Source: Mactra quadrangularis (taxonomy: Eukaryota > Mollusca > Bivalvia > Venerida > Mactridae). From it: a stretch of DNA of 64,000 nucleotides. How positions within the stretch are numbered: the stretch's first letter is position 1; each line of letters starts with the position of its first letter. This document shows positions 11,127-22,400 of the stretch, in pieces. The stretch spans positions 10,106,001-10,170,000 of the forward strand of contig CM046304.1 of assembly GCA_025267735.1 (NCBI GenBank), in the 5' to 3' direction. The notes under the pieces are model-generated. The model was not told the origin of the DNA, ran no database searches, and saw only the letters and a list, made by a program, of their open reading frames with translations. Both the position numbers and the translations under genes were made by a program.

Positions 11127-11790
11127 GAACAGGACAACTCAACCCAGGACAACTCAACCTGGGACAACTCAACCCAGGACAACTCAACCTGGGACAACTC
11201 AACCTGGGACAACTCAACCCAGGACAACTAAACCCAGGACAACTCAACCCAGTACAACTCAACCCAGGACAACTAAACCTGGGACAACTCAACCTGGGAC
11301 AACTCAACCCAGGACAACTCAACCTGGGACAACTCAACCTGGGACAACTCAACCCAGGACAACTAAACCCAGGACAACTCAACCTGGGACAACTCAACCT
11401 GGGACAACTCAACCTGGGACAACTCAACCCAGGACAACTAAACCCGGGACAACTCAACCTGGGACAACTCAACCTGGGACAACTCAACCTGGGACAACTC
11501 AACCCAGGACAACTAAACCCAGGACAACTAAACCCAGGACAACTCAACCTGGGACAACTCAACCCAGGACAACTCAACCCAGGACAACTAAACCCAGGAC
11601 AACTCAACCTGGGACAACTCAACCTGGGACAACTCAAGCCAGGACAACTCAACCTGGGACAACTCAACCTGGGACAACTCAACCCAGGACAACTAAACCC
11701 AGGACAACTCAACCTGGGACAACTCAACCCAGGACATCTAAACCCAGGACAACTCAACCTGGGACAACTCAACCCACAGGTAGAGACAAC
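11127..11790. repeat. 15-bp minisatellite (GGACAACTCAACCYA), about 44 units
   Basis: The units alternate between CCCA and CCTG endings. Because 15 is a multiple of three and the unit has no stop, long frames stay open on both strands: a GQLNP/GQLNL repeat on plus and SCPRL/SCPGF on minus. It is far more GC-rich than its surroundings. It lies in the 5' region of the left gene between the putative promoter and the first coding exon. I see no splice or start context to make it protein-coding. Confidence 0.93.
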
Positions 11791-11829
11791 TCAACCAGCA
11801 GAAAACTCAACCTGTACAATGTATTATAT

Positions 11830-12795
11830 ATAATAAATAGCTATTTCAGTGAAAAAGTATTTTTAACGATCAGAAGTGCTTTACTGTCGCTTCAAATATG
11901 TTTCTGTACAGTATGGAATTGTTACAATTCAGCTGAAGATGATTTTTAAACTGTTCTGCGCATCCAAAATCTAAGAAAGTGAAGTGAAGTGATTGGGGTC
12001 TTTTCATTGGCTAAAAAGATATGCTGCATCCTCGCGGCCAGCAAAAAATCAAATTTGGTATTATGATTATCCTACGAATAACGATAACATTCCATAATAT
12101 ACTTGGTTGTTTTTCTCGTTCCTTTTGCCTTTACAGATTTATTTACAACTTCTCTACATCAGAAATGGTAACCAAAGCACCGTTTGTTCTGATGATGTTG
12201 CTTAGAGACGTTCATGATAAAACCGGTACCTTTCTGTCACATAATGTTACCAGCATTGTATTAATTAAAAACATCTCTGCCTGAAATATTTAACATTGCA
12301 AAGAGAATTATCATCTTCATCTCAATTCATAAGAAGAAAAATGTACCATACATTTAAAAAAAAGAGGATTCTGTAATAAAAGAATGAGATTTTTTTCAGA
12401 TTTATTCTGAATGCAATAACTTACACCGTGATCTCCCCTATATTATTTAACATGTCCCTGTGATAGGGCCTTGATAAGACTGATATAAACATGCGTCATT
12501 AAGCTCACTTTGTGGCTCTGTCTTAGTCATATTAGTTTTGACCGTCTGAGTCTTGCTAAAAATGATTTAGGAGATTAGACTGATTTCAAACTTACAAAAG
12601 ATGGAACAGAATAGTTGCAAACAGATCTTTTCTATCTATCTATACAGCTTGACTCTCCTTTTGGGGATATACATAATACACTATACATCATTGAATTTAT
12701 TTACAATTATTTAGTACAAATGTCAATTATTAATAAATCTAATTTATACATACAAATATATCTACTAAGACAAGCATTCAGTAAAAATAACACTT
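11830..12795. other. Intergenic or 5' intron, nothing firm
   Basis: A minus-strand stretch near 12225-12280 has an acceptor-like TATTTCAG, an ATG and a GTACCG donor. Its phase does not fit the first coding exon of the left gene, so I do not call it an exon. Confidence 0.4.
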
Positions 12796-13190
12796 GACTT
12801 CATAAGTCCAAATTCATCCAAGAGTTATGTAACTTGGTATTTAAACTCCAATGGTAACCCTGTAGACATGTGTGAGGTTTCAAGTGAATCCCTTCAGAAA
12901 GTTCAGTGGTTGCAAAGAAAAATGTTGCACCTAAAAACTTAACCAAGAAACTTCTAAGTATTTATAAGGGCCATAATTCAGTCCAAATTCATCCTAGAGT
13001 TATGTAACTTGATATTGAACTCCAATGGTAACCCCGTATACACAAATAAAGTTTTAAGTGAATCTCAGTACTTGCAAAGATATAAAAGATACAAAAATGT
13101 TGCACCTAAAAACTTAACCAAGAAGTGTTACGCCGATGCCAATGCCCACCTGAGTAGGATATCCCCACTGTTCTCCGAATAGTCGAGCTA
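12796..13190 (-). repeat. Dispersed repeat, two internal units (copy 1)
   Basis: On the minus strand, two diverged tandem units of about 170 bp contain CTTGGTTAAGTTTTTAGGTG, CACTTGAAAC and CCATTGGAG. The same family is on the plus strand at 53515-53860. Confidence 0.75.
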
Positions 13191-13619
13191 AAAACCGAAA
13201 AAAGTTTATAAACCTTATAGTTATTCAAGTTTCCTGCTAAGCTCTCAAATTATGCATATCAACGTTTGATACTTTTATTTAGATACACAAATATTGTTTG
13301 AAACCAATTACTACATTATATCAACCAAAGAGTAAGAAAAATAATTTTCAGAATATAAATCTTCGTTGAAAATCAATTCCCCTATATACTTTTATAAAAT
13401 GGGGACGAATCATCAAAACTGTGAAATTTTGGGGAAGGTTCGTCCAAGGACGAATGTGATTGGGGACAGATCGTCTAGAGGGGGCGAATAATGTTGGGGA
13501 CGGATGGTCTGGTACCAATGCAAACAATAATGTAACTTGGGGTCACAAAATAAAATGACGCCACTTTATACTGTGCAGTTGTTAAACAAATACTCACTTA
13601 ATTCAATATAAATTAATTT

Positions 13620-13755
13620 TTTGATAAGTTTACATCGGAAGCTGTCAAAACGGTGTCGCAATCTATTTTGAGGGTGTCTAATTCAGAAGACTTGAGAGAA
13701 TACCACGCCCCAATACTTGAGGCAGATACGCCTCCTACATAAGAGGCGGAGTTTA
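13620..13755 (-). promoter_or_regulatory. Putative promoter / 5' exon of the left gene, related to the DUF547 promoter
   Basis: Read on the minus strand, this block has CGCCTCTTATGTAGGAGGCG (arms CGCCTC/GAGGCG), then GTATCTGCCTC, then GGGGCGTGG, then ATTAGACAC. The same blocks in the same order occur on the plus strand at 19185-19300. It lies about 2.8 kb upstream of the first coding exon, as expected for a 5' UTR exon; a GTAAAC near 13633-13628 could be its donor. Promoter function is inferred from position and composition. A dispersed repeat present twice would look the same. Confidence 0.35.
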
Positions 13756-14253
13756 CAAAAAAAACTGACATATTGACACTAAAATCTAAGTGAAATTATG
13801 CCTATAATTCTTGACTTATGTTATAATTTATTTAAAGAACGTGGTTTATATTTGTTTAAATATGAAATATTTACCAAAATACCTGGAAAAGATATATATT
13901 GCAAATCAAACAATTTTACATGTTTGCAAAATATATGAAGGCACCGCCTACGTAGTCAATAACGTAATGCCATTCCAGCGTGTAATAAAAATATTCTTCA
14001 TCAACATACCAGGATCCGACACATTGTATGTTTCAAAGGACAAAGATATAAAATAAAAATATAATTCATGGGAGGAAAAGTAGGCGTTACCATGAGAATA
14101 AATTAAATGTCAATTAAATCTCCCCTATAGTTTATAAATCTTTAGTTTACCACTTAACAAAATTTCTAATCGGTCACTTTTAATTTCAAAATAACTTTCA
14201 AAATAAAAGTTCAATTCGCTCGAATTTTTAAACATGAACGTTTGTGTACAATT

Positions 14254-16140
14254 CAGGCCCGGATTTACCGGGGGGGGGCACAGGGGGCACGTGCCCCCCA
14301 CCTGGCCCCACAGATATTGACTCTCATACAAAGAAAGGGGCACAAAATCGGCACCATCAAAGCAATATCAACTCGACTTTTAGATTAATTTTAATATGCA
14401 ATCATCCTTCCGAGCTATTAAAAAAGATAATGATCTAAATTGATACATTTAAGCATCTCAGGGTACCCAGATCGGGCCTTATCAAGCGTTCAAATCATTG
14501 ATCGTGCAAGTGTATGGTCCCTCTATACAGACACATAAATACCAATTGTTTATTGTCTATATTACACATACCTCAACAGTATATTTAAGACCGTCACCAG
14601 TGAAATTACCATGGTAACTAGCTTACGAGGCCTAAATTTGGTTATTGTGCACTCTCTAATCTTATTTACTAGTGGATATCATCGGCGTTTTCATAGCAAG
14701 TTAGACAGAGAAAAGACGAGGACAGCTAGTCAAGTGCATTTTATACGTCACTACTATGACACTCGAAAACATGCACGATCGTCTGATGATTTTTTATGGT
14801 ATTAAAATTCCGAATAACTTTAAAAAAGTGACCGAGCCTAAACGTAAAGTAAGTATTTATGGAGGACATCGGCGTTTTTTATATCAAGTTATAGACTGAG
14901 AAAAGCTGAGTTTAGTCGAATGAATGTTTGTCATTAAAATGAGTCAATTAAAAGTTAGTTAAAATCGGAAAAAGGCCATAGTTTTATGTTGTTGTTGTTT
15001 TTTTTAGAAAATGTAGGTAAATGAATTAAACTTTCAAGTAACTTTTCAGGAGTGACCTACCCTACAACAAGTTCTCTAACGAAAAACAAGACTAAAATTA
15101 ATCAGTGGTTAAACATTTTTTTCATCCAATCATACATTAATAGGCTTGTGTTTCGTTATTTTTTAAATCGTTGCTTTTATTTTATATCATTTTACGTGTT
15201 TAAAATACTTGTATTCCTAATGATTTTTTCCAAAGGAATCGAAAAATGTGATTCTTCGAAGGATTTTCACGTTTTGGATCGTCCCAACAACCATTCTTGT
15301 AAATCCACTGAAACATCTGAAAAACTCACAACAACGCTGAATTTCAACATAAAAAACTAAGCCTCTTATTTAAAAAAAAACGTACCATAAACCGGCTTTT
15401 TTGGATGTTAAATCGGAGAATTTTCTCATTGCATTCGGGTGATTTTATACAAGTTACCAAGTGTATTTTTTATAAATTCTCGGCATTTACATGATGAAAT
15501 TGCTGATTTTTTGTAAATCAGGATTTTATCCATTCTCGTTCCTTGAAAACTTCGGGGTACGAGAATGGGATTTGATAAGCCAACAAATTACATCTAAATG
15601 AACAAAACGGGCACATGCATGAAGGATACCTCAATTATAGCGTTCAATATTTCCTAGGCATTGCCCAAAAGTGCTTAAAATGTAATGATAATTTACCAAA
15701 TTTTAGCTTCATTTTATCCTTTTAAAGTGCTCAGATTTACACCTTTGACATGCAAAAATTCAAAATTTTCAACATCTTCGGGAGGGGATACCCCTCCCGT
15801 ACCCACCCCAACCATACTCCCCAATAACGAATCCTCTGTATCAGGTCCTGTGATATAACTCACATGATTGCATTTTCTTTATTTATGAATATTTATAAGA
15901 AGCTAATAAATCACATGAATCTGAATTGTTACGCATTGCATCACTTTTATACAGAAAAAAATGATAATTTACCTAGTTTTAGCTTCATTCAATTTGTTTA
16001 AAAGAGCATTTTAAAGTGCTAAGACTTGCACCTTTGACATGTGAAAAACTCAAAAATTTCTATACCGTCGGGAGGCGATACCCCTCCCGAACCCACCCCC
16101 TGTGCCCCCCCCACTTATGACCCTTCTGGATCCGGCCCTG
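14254..16140. mobile_element. Possible hAT-type element or two hAT ends
   Basis: The left end CAGGCCCGGATTTACCGG and the inverted right end CAGGGCCGGATCCAGAAGG resemble hAT termini. The interior carries a direct repeat of about 260 bp (near 15700-15830 and 15965-16115) with CGGGAGGGGATACCCCTCCC, and a second repeated block around CATCGGCGTTTT (14690 and 14868). The flanking 8-mers do not match, so the two ends may not belong to one insertion. No transposase frame is visible. Confidence 0.4.
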
Positions 16141-16319
16141 TACATACAGAACAAAACTGTACACCGATACACATGACCCATAAAACAAATTTGTCTCAAT
16201 TTCCGGTTTTGCAAATTTTGCACGTTTTGCACATGCACGAACAAGAAACACTTGAACCCTCCCGTTTGAACACATTTACAAACGTTGTTGATATTCAGAC
16301 TGGAAAAACATATAAAATA

Positions 16320-17014
16320 AAAAGAACGTCCCTGGTGGATCGGACCCGTGCGGTCGAGATGTTGGAATGTGGTACATCTTTGCGTCATGTTAGTGGAAAT
16401 TAATTATTGTAATGTACTTGATGCTATTTTATATAAAATACGTTGTGATACAATATTGTACACTCGTTTTAAAAAATATTCATGCCCATCCGGCTAGCTA
16501 AAACTCTAGCGCGCAAGTCTACTGATCGGTTAAGAAAATGTTTTCCTGGTCATTCTCCCTCCAACCACTGACTCTTAATCTTTATATAGGCAAGACTATC
16601 TATGCACACAAAGATGTCAATGATATTGATAAAAAGGCAACTTGAATGCTTGACGTTAGATCATCCAGCCTGTACTGTTACCACCCTTTTATGATAATTG
16701 GGGAATGCAGCTTCTCCAAGATAATGCTCCATGTCATACTGTTGGAAGATCAATAGTCATGCTTCACGAGAATAATGTGCGAGTAATTCCTTTCCCTCCA
16801 AAGTGCATGGACTTGAATCCGATCGAACACGTTTGGGACTTGCTGAAACGTCGAGTTCGAGCCCGCCGCCAGCAGCATAACCTCCATAAACTGGAGCGTG
16901 ACGTTCAGGAGATATGAAGGAATATTCCACAGCGGTATCTGCAGAGATACATAGTATCCATGAGACCTCGTTGTCGCGCCGTGGTAGCTGCCAACGGAGG
17001 TCATACTCGTTATT
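16320..17014 (+). pseudogene. Tc1-family transposase remnant
   Basis: The 5' part (about 16340-16402) encodes VDRTRAVEMLECGTSLRHV, matching the first helix-turn-helix of Tc1 transposases, then stops. The 3' part (16705-17014) has LLQDNAPCHT (second catalytic Asp) and DLNPIEHVWDLLKRRV (catalytic Glu), and after an in-frame TGA at 16915 ends with MRPRCRAVVAANGGHTRY. The region between is lost and partly replaced by SINE-like sequence, so the gene is dead. The D-to-E spacing and the C-terminal ANGGHTRY are typical of the family. Confidence 0.88.
16484..16600 (+). mobile_element. Degenerate SINE family B fragment
   Basis: GGCTAGCTAAAACTCTAGCG, AAGTCTACTGATCGGT and CCTCCAACCACTGACTCT follow the order of the family B SINE at 56255-56535, but box B is missing. 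It lies inside the Tc1 remnant. Confidence 0.5.
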
Positions 17015-17725
17015 AAATACTTGTAGTTCATTTCTTCACTTTGTGGCTTTTTACATTGATATGTTAAAGACACTCTTATAAAATAACAATCATTGATAAT
17101 ATGATATTACATTTTTTTCTGAAATAGACCTGATATATTTGGCTTCAATAAATATTGCTATGATAGTCCCTAGTTTATTGCATTTCTTTGAAAATAAGGA
17201 ATTAATGGGGTGACCGATTAGAAATTTTGGTGAGTGTAGTTGTCTTTCCGAAAAAAAAACCAACTGTACAGTTTGCATCATCATCTTAATGTGTAGAACA
17301 AAACAACGTCGCGTTAAAAGATCCCTCATCAAAAGATGTTTCAGGGTGGTCCCAAAGGGAGATGTGCCCCCCCCCCTGTTTGATGGGGTTTGAAGGAAGC
17401 GCAGTACCCCTCATCGCCAGAAAAAAATCGGACTCACTGAGTGCAGAAACATGGTGATAAGAAAATATATTTTCAAACTCTGCAAAGAACTGACACTTTA
17501 GAACTCGATTTTGGAAACTATTACAGAATGAAACGCAAAGTTTGGGTTGATATGAGCGATACCAGCGTTGCCATGGTATCTGGGGGTCGTGGCTAAACTT
17601 TGCTTTTTCAGAAAAACAGTCACCAAGGAAATAACTTGGCCAAGTTGCATGTCTGCCAGGTTAATTAGTACTTACTGAAATTAGAGCATCTTGAAATAGC
17701 TATATATAGCGCGTTAAGAAGTCCC

Positions 17726-18605
17726 ATAAGACCCGCCGTAACTCGTTTCACATTTGGACATTAGATCTATTCTGTTAATGTATAACAGAATAATGTCCAA
17801 ATCGTCGCCTCAATCTAACAATGCTCTAACTACCAAATTTTTATTTTTGGGAAATCGACTTCATAAGTTCGAAACGTTATATCTTCGTTGTTTCAGTCTG
17901 TATAGACATGAGACCTGGTAGGCACATTTACAATGTTATTCAACGCATATTTGAAGAATATGATTGAAATATTATGAATAATAATGCTGAAAATTGCAAA
18001 AATGTGTTTGGAGATAGATCAAATTTCGCTTATTTTGGTTGATGCATCTCGTTCTAACATTGCGCTATCTCCAAGAAGACATTATAATGGTATTTGAGCG
18101 TATTTTCTATAATTTTGAGTTTGTAACACTGCCTATGTTGCAGCATACATATTTATTTTGGTATACACCGAAAATATGATGTCACTGGATAGGAAAAACA
18201 CGATAATCATGTTGTGTACTCCGACTGTACAAAAGGAGATAGAGCAATGTTCGAACAAGCTTCTATGGACTTAGAGCATTGTTAGAGTCAATTAGGACAT
18301 AAAACGAGTGACGAAGATTTCATTTTGATCGGATAACAGTATTTTCAGCCCAAACATTGATCTATGTCCTGGACATAGAGCAATGTTTACGCTGTGAGCA
18401 GAGAAAATGTGTGGAGATAGGATAATGTACGATTGGCGAATTGGGCTGTTTGACATGATAGAGTCTCGAAATTAACCTTTTTTAGAAGACAGAACAAGGT
18501 CATACAAGTCACTTGATATGTTTATCTCATTTTTTTTCAAAAATCTAGATAGGACATTGTTAGATTGAGGCGACGAAATATGAAACGAGTTACGGCGGGT
18601 CTTAT
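17726..18605. mobile_element. MITE with long inverted ends, 880 bp
   Basis: The ends ATAAGACCCGCCGTAACTCG, continuing TTTCA, are inverted. Both then reach CGTCGCCTCAATCTAACAAT. In the left end a palindrome of about 50 bp (GGACATTAGATCTATTCTG and its partner AGAATAATGTCC) is interposed between the two blocks. The interior has recurring AGAGCATTGTTAGA-like motifs. No transposase frame. Confidence 0.85.
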
Positions 18606-18739
18606 ATAATGTAGGAGTCTGGACTACGCGTTACGGAGACAAAAATGACTTTTCACTCACATATACTGACTATTTTTCAGATAATCAGCACAGGTATATG
18701 TCTCATTTCTCTACGAGAAAAATTAAATTCTTAAATAAA

Positions 18740-19129
18740 CAGAACCCACCAAAAGTTTGGAGACAAAGGAAATGATATAAGATTCTTTAATTTTAGAGAT
18801 TGTTTCGGCGGAACCATTATTTTTAATGTATTTAATATGGTTGATGATAAAATAAAAACAAATTTTGTGAATGCAGCACATTTGTAAGATTTAGCATCTG
18901 GTATACCCGAGTCTCTACAACCAAGTTCAGTGTAGTTCTTTTTATAGCATGGATTTGAAGCTACTTTCGTAGTCTCAACTACAAATAGTATACAACAACA
19001 ACAACAATAAAATTAAGCAAAAAAAAAATAAAAAAGCATTTCAAAATAAATGATGATCAAATATTTCATAAAACCTATGTTTCTAAGACTTACAAAGTGA
19101 AACTGTCTCCAAACTTTTGGTGGGTACTG
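18740..19129. mobile_element. MITE, Tc1-like ends (copy 2), beside the DUF547 promoter
   Basis: It has the same terminal repeats as 687-1066 (AACCCACCAAAAGTTTGG / CCAAACTTTTGGTGGG) and recognisably related interior sequence (GCATCTG, TAGTCTCA). A TA follows the right end. It ends about 60 bp before the GC-rich promoter block. Confidence 0.85.
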
Positions 19130-19184
19130 TATATAAGGAATTTTGACTTCGAATTTAGTGAAGTCTTATTGACTCCTTTATTCA

Positions 19185-19300
19185 TAAACCCCGCCTCTTA
19201 TATAAGGGGCGTATCTCCCTCGAGTGTTTGGCACAATTGGGGCGTGGTTTCCTCTAAAGTATCGCGATTTAGACACAATCTGTTTACGATCATTTCCTGT
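19185..19300 (+). promoter_or_regulatory. Putative promoter of the DUF547 gene
   Basis: It contains CGCCTCTTATATAAGGGGCG, a GC-armed inverted repeat around a TATATAA core, then GTATCTCCCTC, GGGGCGTGG (a KLF/Sp-type box) and TTTAGACAC. It lies 80-200 bp upstream of the first plausible ATG (19382) of the DUF547 gene and immediately downstream of a MITE ending at 19129. It is homologous to, and inverted relative to, the block at 13620-13755. Confidence 0.45.
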
Positions 19301-19381
19301 AATTTCTTGAGAGATCCAGTTCCTAAATCTGCATCTCTGTTAAGTTCTCATTCAGTTTGTGAGTTGACATCTGCTGGAATC

Positions 19382-19470
19382 ATGCGCATCTTAAATAAAA
19401 TTCCTTTAGCGGATACATCAACAAGATCGGCGGTGGATTTATCCAAGAAAATGCAGAAAACGATGTTAAG
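19382..19470 (+). CDS. DUF547 exon 1 (residues 1-29)
   Basis: ATG at 19382 is the first Met after the putative promoter in a frame that continues into DUF547; the donor is TTAAG/GTACAT. It encodes [19 protein letters not shown] and then [10 protein letters not shown]. The reading frame stays open upstream into the MITE at 18740-19129, but that extension looks non-coding. Confidence 0.7.
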
Positions 19471-22400
19471 GTACATGCAGCTATTTTATGAACTTCTAAC
19501 TTCTTGTATACTTTAATTACTTGAGTATACATGTTTGTAAATAATTTGATTTTTGTATCAGTCATTTGTTATCATTTACCATCATTTGTAATTTTCTTGA
19601 TTGTATTCGATGTTGGCATATTTTGCATTAACACCTGTCAAGGGTGGCAAGAGTTAAAGCTTGAGTCAAGAAGGGGTTCCTAGGGGCGGTGCCCCTGCCC
19701 GCTTCCTGGTCCCCAAGTACTGAGCTATAAGGATAAAGTTTCTTGCTCAAGGAAACAACGGGATGGGTATTGGATGGGATTTGAACCAACCCGGAGCTGG
19801 CTATCCAATGATTACCAGTCCAATGTTGTAACTGCTCGGCCACATTCACTCCTATTCATTCGTTCTACATCTATGTTTTATATTTCTACTTTCAGAATTA
19901 AAGGAGAGTATATCTTAGAAGATGGTAAAGGTGTAGATTATGTTAAAGTTAAAGATAGTGCCTTATTTAAAGAGTATAAAGAAGAGCTGGCCCCTCAACT
20001 ACAATATGTCAACTTAGATAATATCACAGAAAATGAAAAGAAAGCTTTCTTTATCAGTATCCTTTGTTTTTCATAATTAATTTACAGTGAATATGTGCAT
20101 GCATTTATCCAGTTTAATATTTCTAGCATTTAGACTTTACAGTAGTGATTGTAACATGATGGAGATAGATTTCTAATGGCTTAAAATATGCTTACATGCA
20201 GTGTTTCTGCAATCTTCAAAAATCTGAGGGTCATTTTTGACCCCCTCTTTTATTTTTTGAGGGTCATTTGAAGTTTAAAAGGGTCAGTGTTATAATTTGA
20301 CTATTTACCCCAATTTTTATTAAAAAATGAGCTGCATAATAAAAATGAAGGATTGTTTTGCTCCTCTAAAGATATATGGAGATGTTGACGACCTTGTTGA
20401 AGGATGTGTACTGTTTATGAAAAAGGGGTTCAGCAAAACCTGGTTAGGTGAGCTTGCAACCATGAAATGACATTTTTTTGTCAACACAGTGTTAAACTGA
20501 ACAAAAATCAAGTATTAAATAGTTAACAGGGTTTTATCCTTCACATGATCACATAAAACATAAAATATTGTCTTACGTAATATTGCAATTAAAAAAAAAT
20601 AATCCACGGAAAATATGTAAAATCGTCGATTTTCGATTTTTCAATTGTAAATTTTCCAAATCTTTTACATTTACAAATATTTTTAATGTTAAATGTCTCA
20701 GTTTAATGGTTTGAAATAATCCACAAAAATTGCCGACATTTCACAAGAAATTGCTGAGCTTTTTTGGAAAAAAATAAAATCATCAGTTTATACCGTCTAA
20801 AAGTAATTATTTAAAAGTAACAATTTAAAGACAGTGCTATTTTAAAAATAGGTGAATGTATTATAGTAAACAAAAGAACAAGCTTATCTGCATTTGCCAA
20901 TATTTTTTTTAATCAGCAATTTTCTTTTGATCATAATTATTAAGCAGACAAATAAAGAACTAGGTCATTCTTGTTTCAAGCATAATAATTATATTAACAT
21001 TTAAATCAAACTTAACGCTATGATAACACACTGAGACATTGCAACTAAGACATTGCTGTGTAATAAAACATCAAAGAGTGTGAAAAGATGCCGATACGAC
21101 ACACATCTTAACAATGTCTAACATGTGTAAATTTGTAACCAAACAAAGGATTGAAATGAATTAAATCGCTGGTAAATGATCAAATATATACAATTTACAG
21201 ACGTTTGTGACACATGTTAATTTAATAAGACAAGATCACTATGATTTTAAATTGATACCTCGTAACCAAATGCTCGCGTCATATACAATGAGTGATCTAC
21301 TTATCACCGAAAAAAGGACTGTTGTAAAGCCGTCAAAGTTATTTTTGGCAGCATATATTTGTGTACTGTCGTTAAATTTAATTGACAAAGTAATGATAGA
21401 ATAATCAAAATTTGAAGTTATCTGTTGCTTTCACTGTGTATCGGTATGAAAAAATATACCGATTTTTGGGACGCTATAATTTACCTTGTTATCTTTGTCT
21501 CGGAATGAACATGAAAGAAAAAGATAATAATTTACTGTAATATATTGGTTGCGTCACAAATGACGCACTGAACACATTTTTACGGGTCATCACTGAAAAA
21601 AATGCGTCAAAGACGCAAAAAACGCACAGTTGCGGAAACACTGTACATGTACTTATCATAATTTTGTGCTAGGGCCGTCATCGGAAATTGCGATATTGAT
21701 GTATCACTAATCCTTGACAGACGATTTGATATCGATTCGAAATTTGGAATATCGATACAATCTAGCATTTTATAAGGCAATACACTAAATGAAGGGGAAA
21801 TTTTAAGTAACTTTACTTTGTTGTAGTTATCTTCTTTTAACCTGAATAGATCAAGGACTTCTTTATATTTCCAAGTTTTCATGTTTTCTGTTAAGTATTA
21901 AAACAAATGTGAATATGTCTGAAACAACTTTTACCATTATGAATAACATCACGAGGGCATTATATACGAGGGGTGTCCCAGTAAATCGTGGACTATGTTT
22001 GTTGCGTAAAAAGTACGCGCAACTTTAGCTCCAACTTTTAACTGCCATTAAATGCATGTGTTGTGAGTGAGTATGCTAAATTTTTAGAAGGTTAATTTAA
22101 AAAATAAACGTTTGCTTTAATTTATAAGACACTAGGTATGAAAACGCGGCGCAAGTCAACGTCGTATTAAGACGTCAGGTCTATGAAATCATTTTTATTC
22201 ACTCTCCAAGCTCGCCTTGTTGTGAACAGTGACATATACAGACAGTGTTTTTTCTTCATATTTACTTTACAAATTTGGTGTTGTCTTACTTTTGTTACAA
22301 AATTGTTACATCAGTCTCAAAATATTAGTATGGTCAATGATATATTGGTCCCCGGGTTTAGTATCCAACTTAATTTTGAATAACACTTTCAGTAGTTTAT

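Noticed and set aside
11075..11833. A 252-codon frame of GQLNP/GQLNL repeats as a protein gene
   Set aside because: It is entirely a 15-bp minisatellite, open on both strands; no splice, start or neighbouring coding sequence supports translation.
12225..12285. A minus-strand first exon for the left gene (acceptor, ATG, donor)
   Set aside because: Its phase does not join the 10772-10863 exon, and that exon has in-frame stops before its own ATG.
16041..16403. One continuous gene over the GC-rich repeat and Tc1 start
   Set aside because: The first two thirds are the hAT-like repeat and TIR; only the last part (VDRTRAVEML...) is transposase, so the fusion is accidental.
21607..21882. A 91-codon minus-strand frame
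   Set aside because: It overlaps the hAT-like end and has no family similarity, splice context or start signal; AT-rich chance frame.
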